Origin: an uncultured Clostridia bacterium
Lineage (GTDB): Bacteria > Bacillota > Clostridia > Oscillospirales > CAG-272
Length of the DNA: 35,072 bases
Assembly (NCBI GenBank): GCA_947632285.1
Contig: CANROT010000007.1
Coordinates: forward strand, 1-35,072
Direction of reading: 5' to 3'
Shown: positions 16,309-26,063 of the stretch, one piece after another
Layout of the letters: each line of letters opens with the position of its first letter
Position numbering within the stretch: position 1 is the first letter of the stretch
Made by a program: the position numbers and the translations under genes
Notes under the pieces: model-generated
What the model saw: the letters and a program-made list of their open reading frames with translations, nothing else
Told to the model about the DNA's origin: nothing
The model's database searches: none

Positions 16309-19300
16309 TTATTTTGCGAGGCGTTTTTTCTTTTTGCCTGCGACGAGAGCCGATGCAGCGCCGAGCATACCGATGACAGCCGCCGCTATCCACACGGCGG
16401 AATTTGTGCCGTCACCTGTCTGCGGGGGATTCGTACTTTCACCGCCGGTGCTGCCCGTGTCGCCGGTGTCGCCGGTGTCACCCGTGTCGCCCGTGTCACC
16501 GGTATCGGGAGGCGTTAACTCTCCGGAACCCTTGAATTGGAGCTCGGTCGACGATACCTCCGGCAGCTCTCCCGTGATCCCCGAGTCCTCAACGAACTCG
16601 ATCTTTATGTCGGACGCGTCCACGGAATCGGACGTTCTCTCGAACACGAGCTCGAGCATGTCGGTACCGCTCGCAAGCGGTCCCTCCGCGCATGCCCAGC
16701 CGAACACGAGCGTGCCTTCGCTGCGGTCGTTGACGCTGTTGATGCCGATGCCGCTCGCGGCGTTGGCGAGCTTCACCTCATCGGCGTTATACGTGACGCG
16801 TATCATGCCGTTGTTCGTCAGGTGGTCCGTCTTGATGACCGTATTCGCCGTGTTTCCGCTGTCCGCGGTGCTCTTGAATTTCTTCACGACCGTGCTGACA
16901 AACGGAGACGTCATCTTCGCGCCCTTTGCTGCCGGGATATCGCGTGCCGATGCCGCATAAGCCACGCGAGAGCTCATCGCCTCGCCGACGGGACGCGCGT
17001 TCTTCGCCATAAGGCGCAGATCTTCCCCGCCGTCATAGCCGTATTCGTCGTCCCAATCGTCTTCCCAGTCGTCCCAGCCGCTGTCTTCGCGCTCGCCCGT
17101 ATATATCGCCTCGAGCAGGATCGCGGGCCACTGGCCGTCCTCCGTCTCGGCGATCTTCGCGGCGTTGAACGAGGTGACGGTGAACGTCTCGTTATCCATA
17201 AAGCCTGCCTTTTCGAGCAGATAGAGCTCCGCCTTCTCTCCGTTCTGGCGGGAGAAGAGGACCGTGTCCTCGTCGCTGACGACTATCGAATCGAGATAAA
17301 CGCCCGTGTCCTCATCGGGGAGGAGCATATCGGACGGCAGCGTCGTGTCGAACGCCACGGCGGATTCGAACTGCGGATTTGCGGGATCGGAGAAATCAAA
17401 GTACAACAGCCAGAATTCGCCTATATCGTCGATCGCATAGAGGACTTCGTAAAGCGTCGAGCCCTCGTAGAAGTAACCCGCGTATCCGATCCCGACGAGC
17501 GCGCTCGCGCCGTATGAGGGCAGGACCGCTCCCATCGACGCCCAGCCGCCGGAGAAGTCGTCCGTCAGAGGCCCGCCTATACCGTAGAGGATCATGTAGC
17601 CGGACACGCCGACGATCTTTGTTGACCCCGTGCGCACTGACACCTGCTCGAGCACCGTCATATCCGACATACGGTATGCGGCGTTATTTGCCGACTTTTC
17701 TATGAAATTATGCTCCGAGTCATACCTGTACATGAACCCGTCGCTGTCCTGGAAGTATATGTCTCCGTTTCCGGCGGACGTGGGATCGACCGTACCGGAG
17801 ATGATGTTGATGTCGCTGTCAAGAGCGTCGCCGAGCACGACACGCCCGTCCTCGGTCTGCATGCTGAACCATTTCGCCCTGCTGTCGCTATCCATCAGGG
17901 TGCCGCTCACCGAATATTCGGCGGGCTTGACCTTCACCTCGCAGACCGCCTTTACGTTCGGATCGATCACGGAGCTTGCGGTGATCGTGACCGTGCCGAT
18001 CATTCCGGCGTGTACAAGGCCGTCAGGTTCGACCGTCGCGACCTTTTCATCTGAGCTGCTCCACACGACGCCTCTGTCCGCAGCGAACCACGGGTCCGCA
18101 TACGCGTCAAGATACATGCGTCCGCCCGTCGTTATCTCCGCCTCTGTCTGGCTGATGATAACGCGCGTTATATTGTTAGTGGGAGCAAAGCGCTGGCTGC
18201 CGAGCTCCATGTGGAGGAATTCTTCGACGTCATACGTGTTGACCTTTCCGTCTCCGTTTATGTCGGAGTACGCGGTCTTGACGATGGAGGTGCGCTTGCC
18301 GGTGACATAGTCGAGCAGCGTCTGCGCGTCCGTCCTGTTCGTCACGCCGTCGCCGTTGAAGTCGTAAGATGATGCTGTGCTCGGCACAACGTAGAGCGAG
18401 TTGATAGAGTCGCCCTCGCTGTTCACCTCGACATCGATGATCTGCTCGAGCGTAGGTTCCTCCCCGTCAAGATCTATTTCGTATATGCCCTCGAAATAGA
18501 TGGGGTCGTCGTACTCATCAAAGTCTATTGTCGTGCAGGCGTAAACGAGACAGCCGTTCTCATCGTCCCAGTCAAGGGAGGCGGACAGCGGGCCCCAGTC
18601 AAAGAGGTTGCCGCCGGACAGATACGCGAGATATCTTATGTCGGACGGATCCTCGGCGTCCCATTCGTAGAGACTGCAAGCGTCGTCAAAGCCGTAGAAT
18701 TTCCCGTTGCCGTCGGTCGCGATAGTTCTGACGTTCGTCCCGCTGTACAGAGATACGTCCTCAAACTGACCGTAACCGTATTCATTTTCATATATCAGAT
18801 CAATATATGTGAATTCGCCGTCTGCGGGATCGAGGGTAACGAGCGCTATCGCGCGGTAGTGGAGCTCCGTCTCCCAATCGTCCCAATCATAATAGTCGAA
18901 ATAAACGTATTCGAGGAAATACAAGAGGCCGTCCTGCTCATTGTATGCCATGTCCATCGGATACGCGTCGTAGTCGTAATCCACCTCCGGCACATCGACG
19001 AGCACGGTGGAAAGATCCATCGTGGAAATGAGCTCCGAACTCGACGTGTCGCCGAACGGCATAGCGTAGAAGGTGTTGTTTCTGTCCGCAAAGAATACGT
19101 ACCCGTCCGTGTAGTCGGCCGCGGAAGACGAGATCGCGGAGGCTCCGATGAGCCCTCCCTTGCCCTCGCTGTCATAGCCGTACCATGCGCCCTCGTCAGA
19201 CGCGAAGAAGTTGTAGCGCGCCTTTACTCTCGCCGTGAGGTCCATCTTCAGCGTGTATTCGCTGATATGGCCCGCGTAGTCGCCGACCTCGAGAATGAAC

Positions 19301-22300
19301 GTCTCGCCGACGGCGGTGTTCTCATTGTCGAGGCGAACCTCGACCTTGATCGGCTTGCCGGGCTCGGTCTGGCTCGGGGTCACATACGCGTATGCGTCCT
19401 CCTCGTTCCTCGCCGCGGGATTGTAGAGCGCGACAAGGCCGACATATTTGTTGTCGTTCACGGTGACGGTGATATAGCCGTCCTCCATCGTCGTGTCGTC
19501 GACCTCGATGAGCTCGGGCGCTTTGCGGTCGACGGTGATGACAGAGCTGATCGTTGCGCCGTCTCCGAGCGCGTCCCAATCGACATCTTCACCTGTGCCG
19601 CTGCGGTAATACTCGGGCGCGAGCGTGAGCTCGACCGTCACCTTCGTGCCGTCCGGCAGAGGCTCGCCCTCGGCATCGGTGCCGCGCCAGTTGATCGCCG
19701 CATCTTGATCCGCGTACCCCCACGCCTCGTAGTCCTCGTGATAGAACGTCGCATAGCCGGGGCCCTGTTCGTCCTCCCAGTAGACCTCGCCCGTGTCGGC
19801 GTCCTTTATCACGATGCGCGAATTGAGGAAGTTTCGCAGAGGAGTGAACGCGTAAGAGGAGACCTTTGCAAGCGCGGGATCAAACGCGCTGCGGTCCTCG
19901 AGATAATCGATCTCCGTGCCGTAAGGATAGCCCGGATAATAATCGGACCTGTCGCTGTCGTAGCGGACCATGATGTTGTTGCTGTAAATACCCGTGTACG
20001 GCTCCGTGCCGGGCATGCGGAACGCCAGATTCTCGATAAAGTTTCCGTGGTCGAACATGCTCGACTCGGTCCAGCCGCCGTAAAAGCCTATGACCGGAAT
20101 GGAGTGCGCAACGCCCTCTCCGTCCGGCTTGACATTGACGAACGCCTCGACGTACGCGCCGTTCGGATATGCGTCGTCGAGCGCCGCCTTCTGCCCTGCC
20201 GTGAGGCTGAGCGTCACGGTCACGTTTGCACTTCCGCCGCCGGGGACGGACACCTTCGCGCTGCCGTAAGTCCCGTTGACGGTCACGTCCGCCGTCAGAG
20301 CCGCCGTTTCGGTGCTCATGTAGTCGACGCCGTCCTCGGTTATGACGCCCTGCGTGAACGCGTCCGCGCTGACCGTGTACGAAAGCGCGTCCGCCGTCAG
20401 GTTATGTATCGTGAATTCTATGTTGTATACGCCGTCACGGTCGGGGTCGTCTCCGAGCTCCGCCTTGACCTTGCCGTCGTCCTGTCCCTTGACCGTTATA
20501 TACGAGGGCGATGTGACGGCGAAGCCGACGTTTGCAAGACCCGCGCCCTGGCGCAGGACGGGATAGTATTTCCCCTCGCTCTCCTTCATTGGGACTGCCG
20601 TTGACATCAGGAGAGACTGCGCGAGCTGACGCGCGGAGAGCTGCGTCTTATCCTTCAGCCCTTCCTTTTCGACGCGCTGGATCACGAGCGCCGCCATTCC
20701 CGCGAGCTGAGGCGCCGCCATCGAGGTGCCGCTCATCGTCGTATAGCCGTTCTTCGTGTTGCCGTTGACGGAGTATATATTTCCGCCGGGAGCCGTGATC
20801 TCGGGCTTGAGCGACAGGTCGCCCGGGACGCCCCACGCGCTGTAGTCGCTCATGACGTCTCCCGCGCCCTCCGGGAAGTACGCCTCCGGACTCTCGCTCG
20901 TTTTGAGCGAGCCGGTATAGTAGCTTATCTCGGCTTTTCCGCCGTAGTTGTAGTTGCCGTCCTTGTCGTATCTCGTTTCAAGTGTCTCGGACTCGCCGCC
21001 GCGGAAGAGTCCGCCGTCCTTCATCGTGACCGTGAAGACGGGGACCGTGCCCTCATAGCCGCTGAGATCCGCGCCGACGGTGCCCTCGACGTTGTTCACG
21101 ATAACGACCGCTGCGGCTCCGAGCTCGGACGCCGCGTTCGCCTTCGCGAAGAACGGCGACATACCGCGGTTCATTACAACGACCTTTCCATCGAGGCTGC
21201 AAGCATCATTCAGCGCCTTGAGCTGGTTCTCCATGAGCGATCCGAGCTCGCCGTATGCGGCATCATAAGTCTGAACAACGCCGACGCTGTCGATGTAGAC
21301 ATATTCATACTCGGCGCCGCCCGTGAGGTCGACGGTGTTCTCGCCGCTGCCCTCAAGGTAGAAGATCCTGTCGTCGCCGCCGTTGACGGTGAAGAAGCTG
21401 CCCGTGAGTCCGCGATTCTCCGCCGAAGCGACGGTCATGCTGTTCGTATACGCGCCGGGGTTGCCGACCGTATTCATATTTATATCTTCGATATAGAGCT
21501 TGTCAAACGGCGCGCCGAGGTCGATGAACGAGCCGTAGTTGCCCGCCGAAACGGTGAGGACCGTGTCCGTGCTCTTCAGCCTGTCGAGCACCGCCTGATA
21601 CTCCGCCTCGCCGCGCGTCATTCCGGCATAATACGTACCGATGGACATATTTATGACGTCGGCGCCGAGGACGAGCGCGTCCTCGATCGCCGCGAACTGG
21701 TCGGAGACGTAGGCGCCGCCGTTATGTCCGAAGATCTTCATCGTCAGGAGCTGCGCATCAGGCGCGACGCCCTGGACGAGGACGGACTTGGCCGCCGCCG
21801 TGAACACGCCGTCCACATCGACATATCTGTTCGCCGCCGCGATGCCCGCGACGTGGGAGCCGTGCGCGCCCTGGTTGTCGTTGTCGTGGGAAACGTCCGT
21901 GCTGCCGTCGACGTAGTTGTAGTTGAACGGCATCTTCGTGCTCCCGTAAACGGTCTCTGCCGTAACGCTCTGACCGGGAGCCGCGTTTATATGTAGCTCT
22001 TCAAACTTTTGGCCGAGCTCCTCCATGTCAAGGAGATCGAGCTCGTTTGCGTAGTCTGCGCCGAACGTCTCCTCGAGCGCGTATTCGAGAGCCGCGCCGT
22101 CAAAGGAACTGTGCGCGGGATTCGTGCCCGTGTCGATGATCGCAATGCGCATACCGGCGCCGTAGTAGCCCGCAAGATATGCGGGAGCGCTGCCGATCTG
22201 CTCCGATGACGTCGCCATGTTCGGGTCAGCGGCGCCGTCCTCCTGTCCCTTCATCGGCTCGAACTCGGGCTCGACATACACGTCGAGGACGCCGGGCACG

Positions 22301-22761
22301 CGCCTGATCGCCTCGATATCGCCGAAGCGGACGTTCGCGGAGATCGCATTCGTGACGAGGGTGAGGTTCCAAACGACGTCGAGCTCAGCACCGTTCAGCA
22401 CCCGGCGCGATATCGCCGCCGCGACCTCCTCCTGCCTGTTCTCAAGGTCACCGCGGTAAGCGACGGCCGCGCCGTTTGCCGCGATCGCCTTTGCGGACGT
22501 ATCAGATGCGTAAAATTTTTCGAGTGCGGACGGTTCTTTAAGAACTATCGACACGCGCACGACGTCATCGTCGTCGTACATTTCCGAAAGAACTGCGTCC
22601 TCCCGTTTCTTTGCCGCGTCGCCCGGGGTCGCGGTGCTCTCGCCGCTTTTCCACCATTTGACGCAATCGCTGTCGCTGCTTGCCGACGCCACCCACGGAA
22701 ACGCTCCCGCGAGCATGCACAATGCCAGCAATATTCCGAGCAGGCGCTTTGATTTTTTCAT
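16309..22761 (-). CDS. Giant cell-wall-anchored subtilisin-like serine protease (S8) with dockerin-like repeats
   Basis: A secreted protease of about 2150 aa. A signal peptide (MKKSKRLLGILLALCMLAGA) is followed by an I9-type propeptide (about 55-150). The S8 catalytic domain has Asp210 (IAIIDTGTNP), His300 (AHGSHVAG) and Ser680 (MSGTSMAAP), and is split by a long insertion containing a protease-associated (PA)-like segment (about 500-600). A C5a-peptidase-like Fn3 region follows (about 740-1000). Further on are two dockerin-like calcium loops (DFNGDGVTNRTDAQTLLDY and DINGDGKVNTYDVEEFL, about 1465-1520), a Big_2-like domain (about 1527-1610), a beta-rich region, a possible cohesin-like domain (about 1957-2072), a GDT repeat, and NPPQTGD (about 2111-2117), a hydrophobic helix and KKKKR as sortase signal. 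ATG 22761 has the SD GGGAG 8 nt upstream; ATG 22776 adds five residues. It probably digests extracellular proteins. Confidence 0.93.
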   Translation of the reverse strand: MKKSKRLLGILLALCMLAGAFPWVASASSDSDCVKWWKSGESTATPGDAAKKREDAVLSEMYDDDDVVRVSIVLKEPSALEKFYASDTSAKAIAANGAAVAYRGDLENRQEEVAAAISRRVLNGAELDVVWNLTLVTNAISANVRFGDIEAIRRVPGVLDVYVEPEFEPMKGQEDGAADPNMATSSEQIGSAPAYLAGYYGAGMRIAIIDTGTNPAHSSFDGAALEYALEETFGADYANELDLLDMEELGQKFEELHINAAPGQSVTAETVYGSTKMPFNYNYVDGSTDVSHDNDNQGAHGSHVAGIAAANRYVDVDGVFTAAAKSVLVQGVAPDAQLLTMKIFGHNGGAYVSDQFAAIEDALVLGADVINMSIGTYYAGMTRGEAEYQAVLDRLKSTDTVLTVSAGNYGSFIDLGAPFDKLYIEDINMNTVGNPGAYTNSMTVASAENRGLTGSFFTVNGGDDRIFYLEGSGENTVDLTGGAEYEYVYIDSVGVVQTYDAAYGELGSLMENQLKALNDACSLDGKVVVMNRGMSPFFAKANAASELGAAAVVIVNNVEGTVGADLSGYEGTVPVFTVTMKDGGLFRGGESETLETRYDKDGNYNYGGKAEISYYTGSLKTSESPEAYFPEGAGDVMSDYSAWGVPGDLSLKPEITAPGGNIYSVNGNTKNGYTTMSGTSMAAPQLAGMAALVIQRVEKEGLKDKTQLSARQLAQSLLMSTAVPMKESEGKYYPVLRQGAGLANVGFAVTSPSYITVKGQDDGKVKAELGDDPDRDGVYNIEFTIHNLTADALSYTVSADAFTQGVITEDGVDYMSTETAALTADVTVNGTYGSAKVSVPGGGSANVTVTLSLTAGQKAALDDAYPNGAYVEAFVNVKPDGEGVAHSIPVIGFYGGWTESSMFDHGNFIENLAFRMPGTEPYTGIYSNNIMVRYDSDRSDYYPGYPYGTEIDYLEDRSAFDPALAKVSSYAFTPLRNFLNSRIVIKDADTGEVYWEDEQGPGYATFYHEDYEAWGYADQDAAINWRGTDAEGEPLPDGTKVTVELTLAPEYYRSGTGEDVDWDALGDGATISSVITVDRKAPELIEVDDTTMEDGYITVTVNDNKYVGLVALYNPAARNEEDAYAYVTPSQTEPGKPIKVEVRLDNENTAVGETFILEVGDYAGHISEYTLKMDLTARVKARYNFFASDEGAWYGYDSEGKGGLIGASAISSSAADYTDGYVFFADRNNTFYAMPFGDTSSSELISTMDLSTVLVDVPEVDYDYDAYPMDMAYNEQDGLLYFLEYVYFDYYDWDDWETELHYRAIALVTLDPADGEFTYIDLIYENEYGYGQFEDVSLYSGTNVRTIATDGNGKFYGFDDACSLYEWDAEDPSDIRYLAYLSGGNLFDWGPLSASLDWDDENGCLVYACTTIDFDEYDDPIYFEGIYEIDLDGEEPTLEQIIDVEVNSEGDSINSLYVVPSTASSYDFNGDGVTNRTDAQTLLDYVTGKRTSIVKTAYSDINGDGKVNTYDVEEFLHMELGSQRFAPTNNITRVIISQTEAEITTGGRMYLDAYADPWFAADRGVVWSSSDEKVATVEPDGLVHAGMIGTVTITASSVIDPNVKAVCEVKVKPAEYSVSGTLMDSDSRAKWFSMQTEDGRVVLGDALDSDINIISGTVDPTSAGNGDIYFQDSDGFMYRYDSEHNFIEKSANNAAYRMSDMTVLEQVSVRTGSTKIVGVSGYMILYGIGGPLTDDFSGGWASMGAVLPSYGASALVGIGYAGYFYEGSTLYEVLYAIDDIGEFWLLYFDFSDPANPQFESAVAFDTTLPSDMLLPDEDTGVYLDSIVVSDEDTVLFSRQNGEKAELYLLEKAGFMDNETFTVTSFNAAKIAETEDGQWPAILLEAIYTGEREDSGWDDWEDDWDDEYGYDGGEDLRLMAKNARPVGEAMSSRVAYAASARDIPAAKGAKMTSPFVSTVVKKFKSTADSGNTANTVIKTDHLTNNGMIRVTYNADEVKLANAASGIGINSVNDRSEGTLVFGWACAEGPLASGTDMLELVFERTSDSVDASDIKIEFVEDSGITGELPEVSSTELQFKGSGELTPPDTGDTGDTGDTGDTGDTGSTGGESTNPPQTGDGTNSAVWIAAAVIGMLGAASALVAGKKKKRLAK
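16451..16509 (-). repeat. GDT tripeptide-coding 9-bp repeat
   Basis: About six 9-bp units encode Gly-Asp-Thr, just before the sortase signal of the subtilase. It is a flexible wall-spanning linker, and such short tandem DNA is prone to length variation by slippage. Confidence 0.85.
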
Positions 22762-22794
22762 ACGTTTTTCTCCCATGTCTTATGGTTTTATTTT

Positions 22795-22823
22795 ATTTTA
22801 CCATCGCGCCAAACCGAACGCAA
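22795..22823 (-). promoter_or_regulatory. Promoter of the subtilase gene
   Basis: On the minus strand, TTGCGT (22823-22818), a 17-nt spacer, then TAAAAT (22800-22795). Transcription would start near 22788, about 27 nt before ATG 22761. Confidence 0.55.
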
Positions 22824-22872
22824 GCTTTTTATGCGCCCCCTCATGTATAAAAATTCACCCGATATTATAACA

Positions 22873-22886
22873 AATTTGTACAAATT
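22873..22886. promoter_or_regulatory. 14-bp AT-rich palindrome, possible operator
   Basis: AATTTGTACAAATT is a perfect palindrome flanked by TATAAT-like elements pointing in both directions (plus strand TATAAT at 22886-22891; minus strand TATAAT just left of the palindrome). No good -35 accompanies either, so it is better read as a regulator site or a weak second promoter. Confidence 0.35.
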
Positions 22887-23027
22887 ATAATACGCGCGCA
22901 AAAAAGAACCCGGGGCCGATGCTCCCGCAATCCGCCCCGCAGTTCTCTGCATAACGCGTATCGCTCCTCACAATATTCACTATATAATTATCTTGCACAA
23001 TATATATCGATTGACTGTTAGAGGGCA

Positions 23028-23056
23028 TTGACATGTACAGAAAAACATGATAAAAT
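23028..23056 (+). promoter_or_regulatory. Promoter of the cas operon
   Basis: A consensus -35 TTGACA (23028-23033), a 17-nt spacer and TAAAAT (23051-23056). Transcription would begin near 23063, which leaves an untranslated leader of about 144 nt before the cas3 start at 23207. Confidence 0.75.
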
Positions 23057-23206
23057 AATATCAATAATAAACGCATTTTGTCGGTACAGGTTACAAAAAA
23101 TTTGCTTTGTAAAGCCGTTTAACCTTATTTTACACGGCCGAATCGCGGTTAAAGCAGCATGCCGCAATAATGTCCGGCAGTTAGTCTTTTTTTCGGGGGC
23201 ATTCCA

Positions 23207-25369
23207 ATGTATATAGCTCATATTTCCGAAGACGGCCGAGAGCAGCCGATAGCTGATCATTTAAAAAATGTTTCTGTCGCCGCCGGCAAGTACGCCGAAT
23301 CGTTCGGCGCGAAAGAGCTTGCGGAAATGATCGGAATGTGTCACGATATCGGCAAATATTCCGAAAAATTTCAGCGGCGGATCCGCGGAGAGAGCATAAG
23401 CGTAGACCACTCAACAGCAGGCGCAAAAGAAATCGTCAAATATTGCGGCCTTCCCGCCGCCTACTGTATCGCCGGGCACCACGGGGGCTTGCCCGACGGA
23501 GGCGGGCGATTTGATCCGCCGTCCGCCGGGACGCTGTTCGGGCGCCTGAAAAAAGATGTAGAAGAATGCGGCGCTTTTGCAAGTGATATTTCGCTCCGAG
23601 GATCAGCTTTTTCAAAGCCCATCATACTGGGGCAGGGCGGGTTTACGATGTCATTTTGGATAAGAATGCTTTTTTCGTGCCTTGTAGATGCTGATTTTCT
23701 TGATACCGAAACATTTATGCGCGGCTCACCTGCAAACAGAGGAATTTCGGCTGAACCGAGGGAACTGCTTGAAGTTTTAAAGAAGCATATCGAAAACAGG
23801 TGGGATCAGGAAAAACGTATAAATAAGATCCGCGGACAAATACTCAACAATTGCTTGGCATCGGGAAAAAACAGTCCGCCCGGGCTTTTTACGCTTACCG
23901 TCCCTACTGGCGGCGGCAAAACGATCTCATCATTGGCATTTGCGCTCAGCCACGCAGCGGAACATAATAAAAAGCGCATAATTTATGTTATTCCTTATAC
24001 GAGTATTATTGAGCAGACGGCGGAGGTCTTCAGAGATATACTCGGAAGTGAAAATGTGCTTGAACATCACTCAAATGTCGACATGGACGACGACTCAGAC
24101 GAAAACGGCGCGGAGCGTTCGTTGAATGAGGCGAAAAAGCTGGCGTCGGAAAACTGGGACATGCCCGTGATCGTTACGACTGCCGTTCAATTTTTTGAAT
24201 CGCTGTTCTCAAACAAGCCTTCCCAATGCAGAAAGCTGCACAACCTTGCTGAAAGCGTAATAATTTTTGACGAGGCACAGACGATACCTATTCAATATCT
24301 GCATCCGTGCATACGGGCGATCTCCGAGCTTGTTGTTAATTACGGCGCTGCCTGCGTCCTGTGTACTGCGACTCAGCCGGCACTCGGGCAGCTTTTCGAG
24401 TCGATTTTGCCCTCGCTTGCACCGAAAGAAATTTCTCCGGACATTCCGCGCGAAGTGTTCCGCAGAGTCAGATACGAACATATCGGGCATTTATCCGATG
24501 ATGAGCTCGCAAAGGAGTTCGACAAGCATAAGCAGGTTTTGTGTATCGTAAATTCGCGCAGGCAGGCGCAGTCGATTTTCTCGAAACTCTCTTGCGTCGA
24601 TGGCTGTTTTCATCTTTCGACGTTGATGACGCCGAGTCATCGCAAAGCAAAGCTTAACGATATAAGATCGAGACTTCAGCATGGGCAGCCCTGCCGGGTG
24701 GTTGCAACTTCGCTCATAGAGGCGGGAGTTGATGTGGATTTCCCGGCGGTCTACCGTGCGGAGGCAGGACTTGATTCAATAATTCAGGCGGCAGGAAGAT
24801 GCAACCGCGAGGGAAAGTATTCCGCCGACGAAAGCGTGGTCCGGATATTTGAGCCCGACAGCAGCTACATATCGGCACTCCCCGCGTCGATGAAACGCCC
24901 GCTTGAAGCAATGCAGGATATCGTCCACGATTTTTCCTGCATAGACGAGCCTGAACTGATCGAAAAGTATTTTAAAGAACTGCGTCTTTATACCGGCGAA
25001 GGACTTGACGTTCTCGATATCGTACCGAGATTTGAATCCGGCGCACGGACCGCTCAGTTCCCGTTTGCCGCCGTTTCCGATGCGTTTCATATAATCGGCA
25101 GCAGTACGCGATCCGTTCTTGTTCCGATAAATGATGATGCGCAGTCTGTTGCAAAGCGCCTCCAAAGCGGTGAACGAAACCGTCAGCTTATGAGACGGGC
25201 GAGCTTTTTCTCGGTCAATGTCTACGAGGATCAATATAAAGCCCTCTGCGCTAAGGGATCGCTCATATCGATCGAAAAAGATCTCGCCATTCTCGCAGAC
25301 ACATCGCTTTACAGCGACGACACGGGTCTGTCCGTAAAGGAAGAGACGGGGATCGGCATATTTGTGTGA
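23207..25369 (+). CDS. cas3: Cas3, type I-C helicase-nuclease
   Basis: Recruited by Cascade to an R-loop, it nicks and processively degrades target DNA. Its 720 aa combine an N-terminal HD nuclease with an SF2 helicase. HD residues are His18, His46-Asp47 (CHDIGKYS), His68 (DHSTAG) and His91-His92 (HHGGLPD). Helicase motifs are Walker A VPTGGGKT (Lys238), motif II DEAQ (355-358, in place of the commoner DEAH/DEVH), and motifs V/VI ATSLIEAGVDVDFP and IIQAAGRCNREGK. All look intact. ATG 23207 has a CGGGGG SD. It is the first gene of the operon, behind a near-consensus promoter with a 144-nt leader. Base composition is visibly more AT-rich than the genes upstream of 22.7 kb and than cas4-cas1. 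Confidence 0.96.
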   Translation: MYIAHISEDGREQPIADHLKNVSVAAGKYAESFGAKELAEMIGMCHDIGKYSEKFQRRIRGESISVDHSTAGAKEIVKYCGLPAAYCIAGHHGGLPDGGGRFDPPSAGTLFGRLKKDVEECGAFASDISLRGSAFSKPIILGQGGFTMSFWIRMLFSCLVDADFLDTETFMRGSPANRGISAEPRELLEVLKKHIENRWDQEKRINKIRGQILNNCLASGKNSPPGLFTLTVPTGGGKTISSLAFALSHAAEHNKKRIIYVIPYTSIIEQTAEVFRDILGSENVLEHHSNVDMDDDSDENGAERSLNEAKKLASENWDMPVIVTTAVQFFESLFSNKPSQCRKLHNLAESVIIFDEAQTIPIQYLHPCIRAISELVVNYGAACVLCTATQPALGQLFESILPSLAPKEISPDIPREVFRRVRYEHIGHLSDDELAKEFDKHKQVLCIVNSRRQAQSIFSKLSCVDGCFHLSTLMTPSHRKAKLNDIRSRLQHGQPCRVVATSLIEAGVDVDFPAVYRAEAGLDSIIQAAGRCNREGKYSADESVVRIFEPDSSYISALPASMKRPLEAMQDIVHDFSCIDEPELIEKYFKELRLYTGEGLDVLDIVPRFESGARTAQFPFAAVSDAFHIIGSSTRSVLVPINDDAQSVAKRLQSGERNRQLMRRASFFSVNVYEDQYKALCAKGSLISIEKDLAILADTSLYSDDTGLSVKEETGIGIFV

Positions 25370-25409
25370 CATTTTTAAATAATCTATATGAAAGCGAGGT
25401 GAAACGATT

Positions 25410-26063
25410 TTGAGTCAGGGAATAAGAATTGAGGTCTTCGGAGATTATGCTTTATTTACACGTCCCGAGCTGAAAGTCGAGCGCGTGAGCTATGAGGTCA
25501 TGACTCCGTCCGCTGCGCGCGGAATAGTTGAGGCGGTATTTTGGCATCCGGGACTTAGGTGGCACATAGACCGGATATATGTGATGAACCCCATATCCTT
25601 CATAAACATTCGGCGAAACGAGATCAAAGAAACGGTCTCGGCAAATAATGTGCGTTCCGTACTTTCCGGAGCGTCAAAACCGCTATTTATCAACGCAAAG
25701 GAGAGCATTCTTCAGCGTGCTTCGATGGTGCTGACAAATGTCAGGTATGTTATAGACGCACACTTTACAATGACCGATAATGCAAGCCCGACAGACAACG
25801 AAGGCAAGTTTATCGACATGGCGCGGCGCAGACTTGAGCATGGGCAATGCTATCATCAGCCATATTTCGGGTGTCGGGAGTTTCCGGCGCACTTCAGAGC
25901 ATGGCAAGGCGGGCAGGTCCCGACAATAAGCGAAACGCGTCCTTTGGGGATCATGCTGTACGACATGGATTTCACGGATCCGTGCGATATTAAGCCGATG
26001 TTTTTCTTTGCGGAGCTGAAAAACGGTGTTATGGAGGTCGCGGGAAAGGAGATACTGCGATGA
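25410..26063 (+). CDS. cas5c: Cas5c (Cas5d), pre-crRNA endoribonuclease of type I-C
   Basis: In type I-C, Cas5 replaces Cas6: it cuts the repeat hairpin and stays on the 5' handle of the crRNA. The protein has 217 aa. It starts at TTG 25410, with the SD GCGAGGTG about 9 nt upstream. Family signatures are VSYEVMTPSAARGIVEAVFW near the N-terminus, NVRYVIDAHF in the middle (110-119) and GQCYHQPYFGCREFPAHF (145-162). The catalytic Tyr/Lys/His known for Cas5c cannot be assigned safely without an alignment. The predicted cut at the base of the 8-bp repeat stem would leave the 11-nt handle TGGATTGAAAT, as expected for type I-C. The stop overlaps the cas8c start by 4 nt. Confidence 0.95.
   Translation: MSQGIRIEVFGDYALFTRPELKVERVSYEVMTPSAARGIVEAVFWHPGLRWHIDRIYVMNPISFINIRRNEIKETVSANNVRSVLSGASKPLFINAKESILQRASMVLTNVRYVIDAHFTMTDNASPTDNEGKFIDMARRRLEHGQCYHQPYFGCREFPAHFRAWQGGQVPTISETRPLGIMLYDMDFTDPCDIKPMFFFAELKNGVMEVAGKEILR

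Larger units (their letters stand above)
22762..23206. other. AT-rich intergenic region between the subtilase and cas operons
   Basis: 445 bp with no gene that I can support. It carries a minus-strand promoter for the subtilase (22795-22823), an AT-rich palindrome (22873-22886), a plus-strand promoter for the cas operon (23028-23056) and a leader with two small inverted repeats: GCTTT/AAAGC at 23104-23115, and TTTAACC 23118-23124 / GGTTAAA 23147-23153. It is much more AT-rich than the flanking genes. Confidence 0.7.

Noticed and set aside
18859..20604. 581-codon plus-strand frame opposite the subtilase
   Set aside because: It overlaps subtilase domains and its translation is Arg/Val-rich without motifs.
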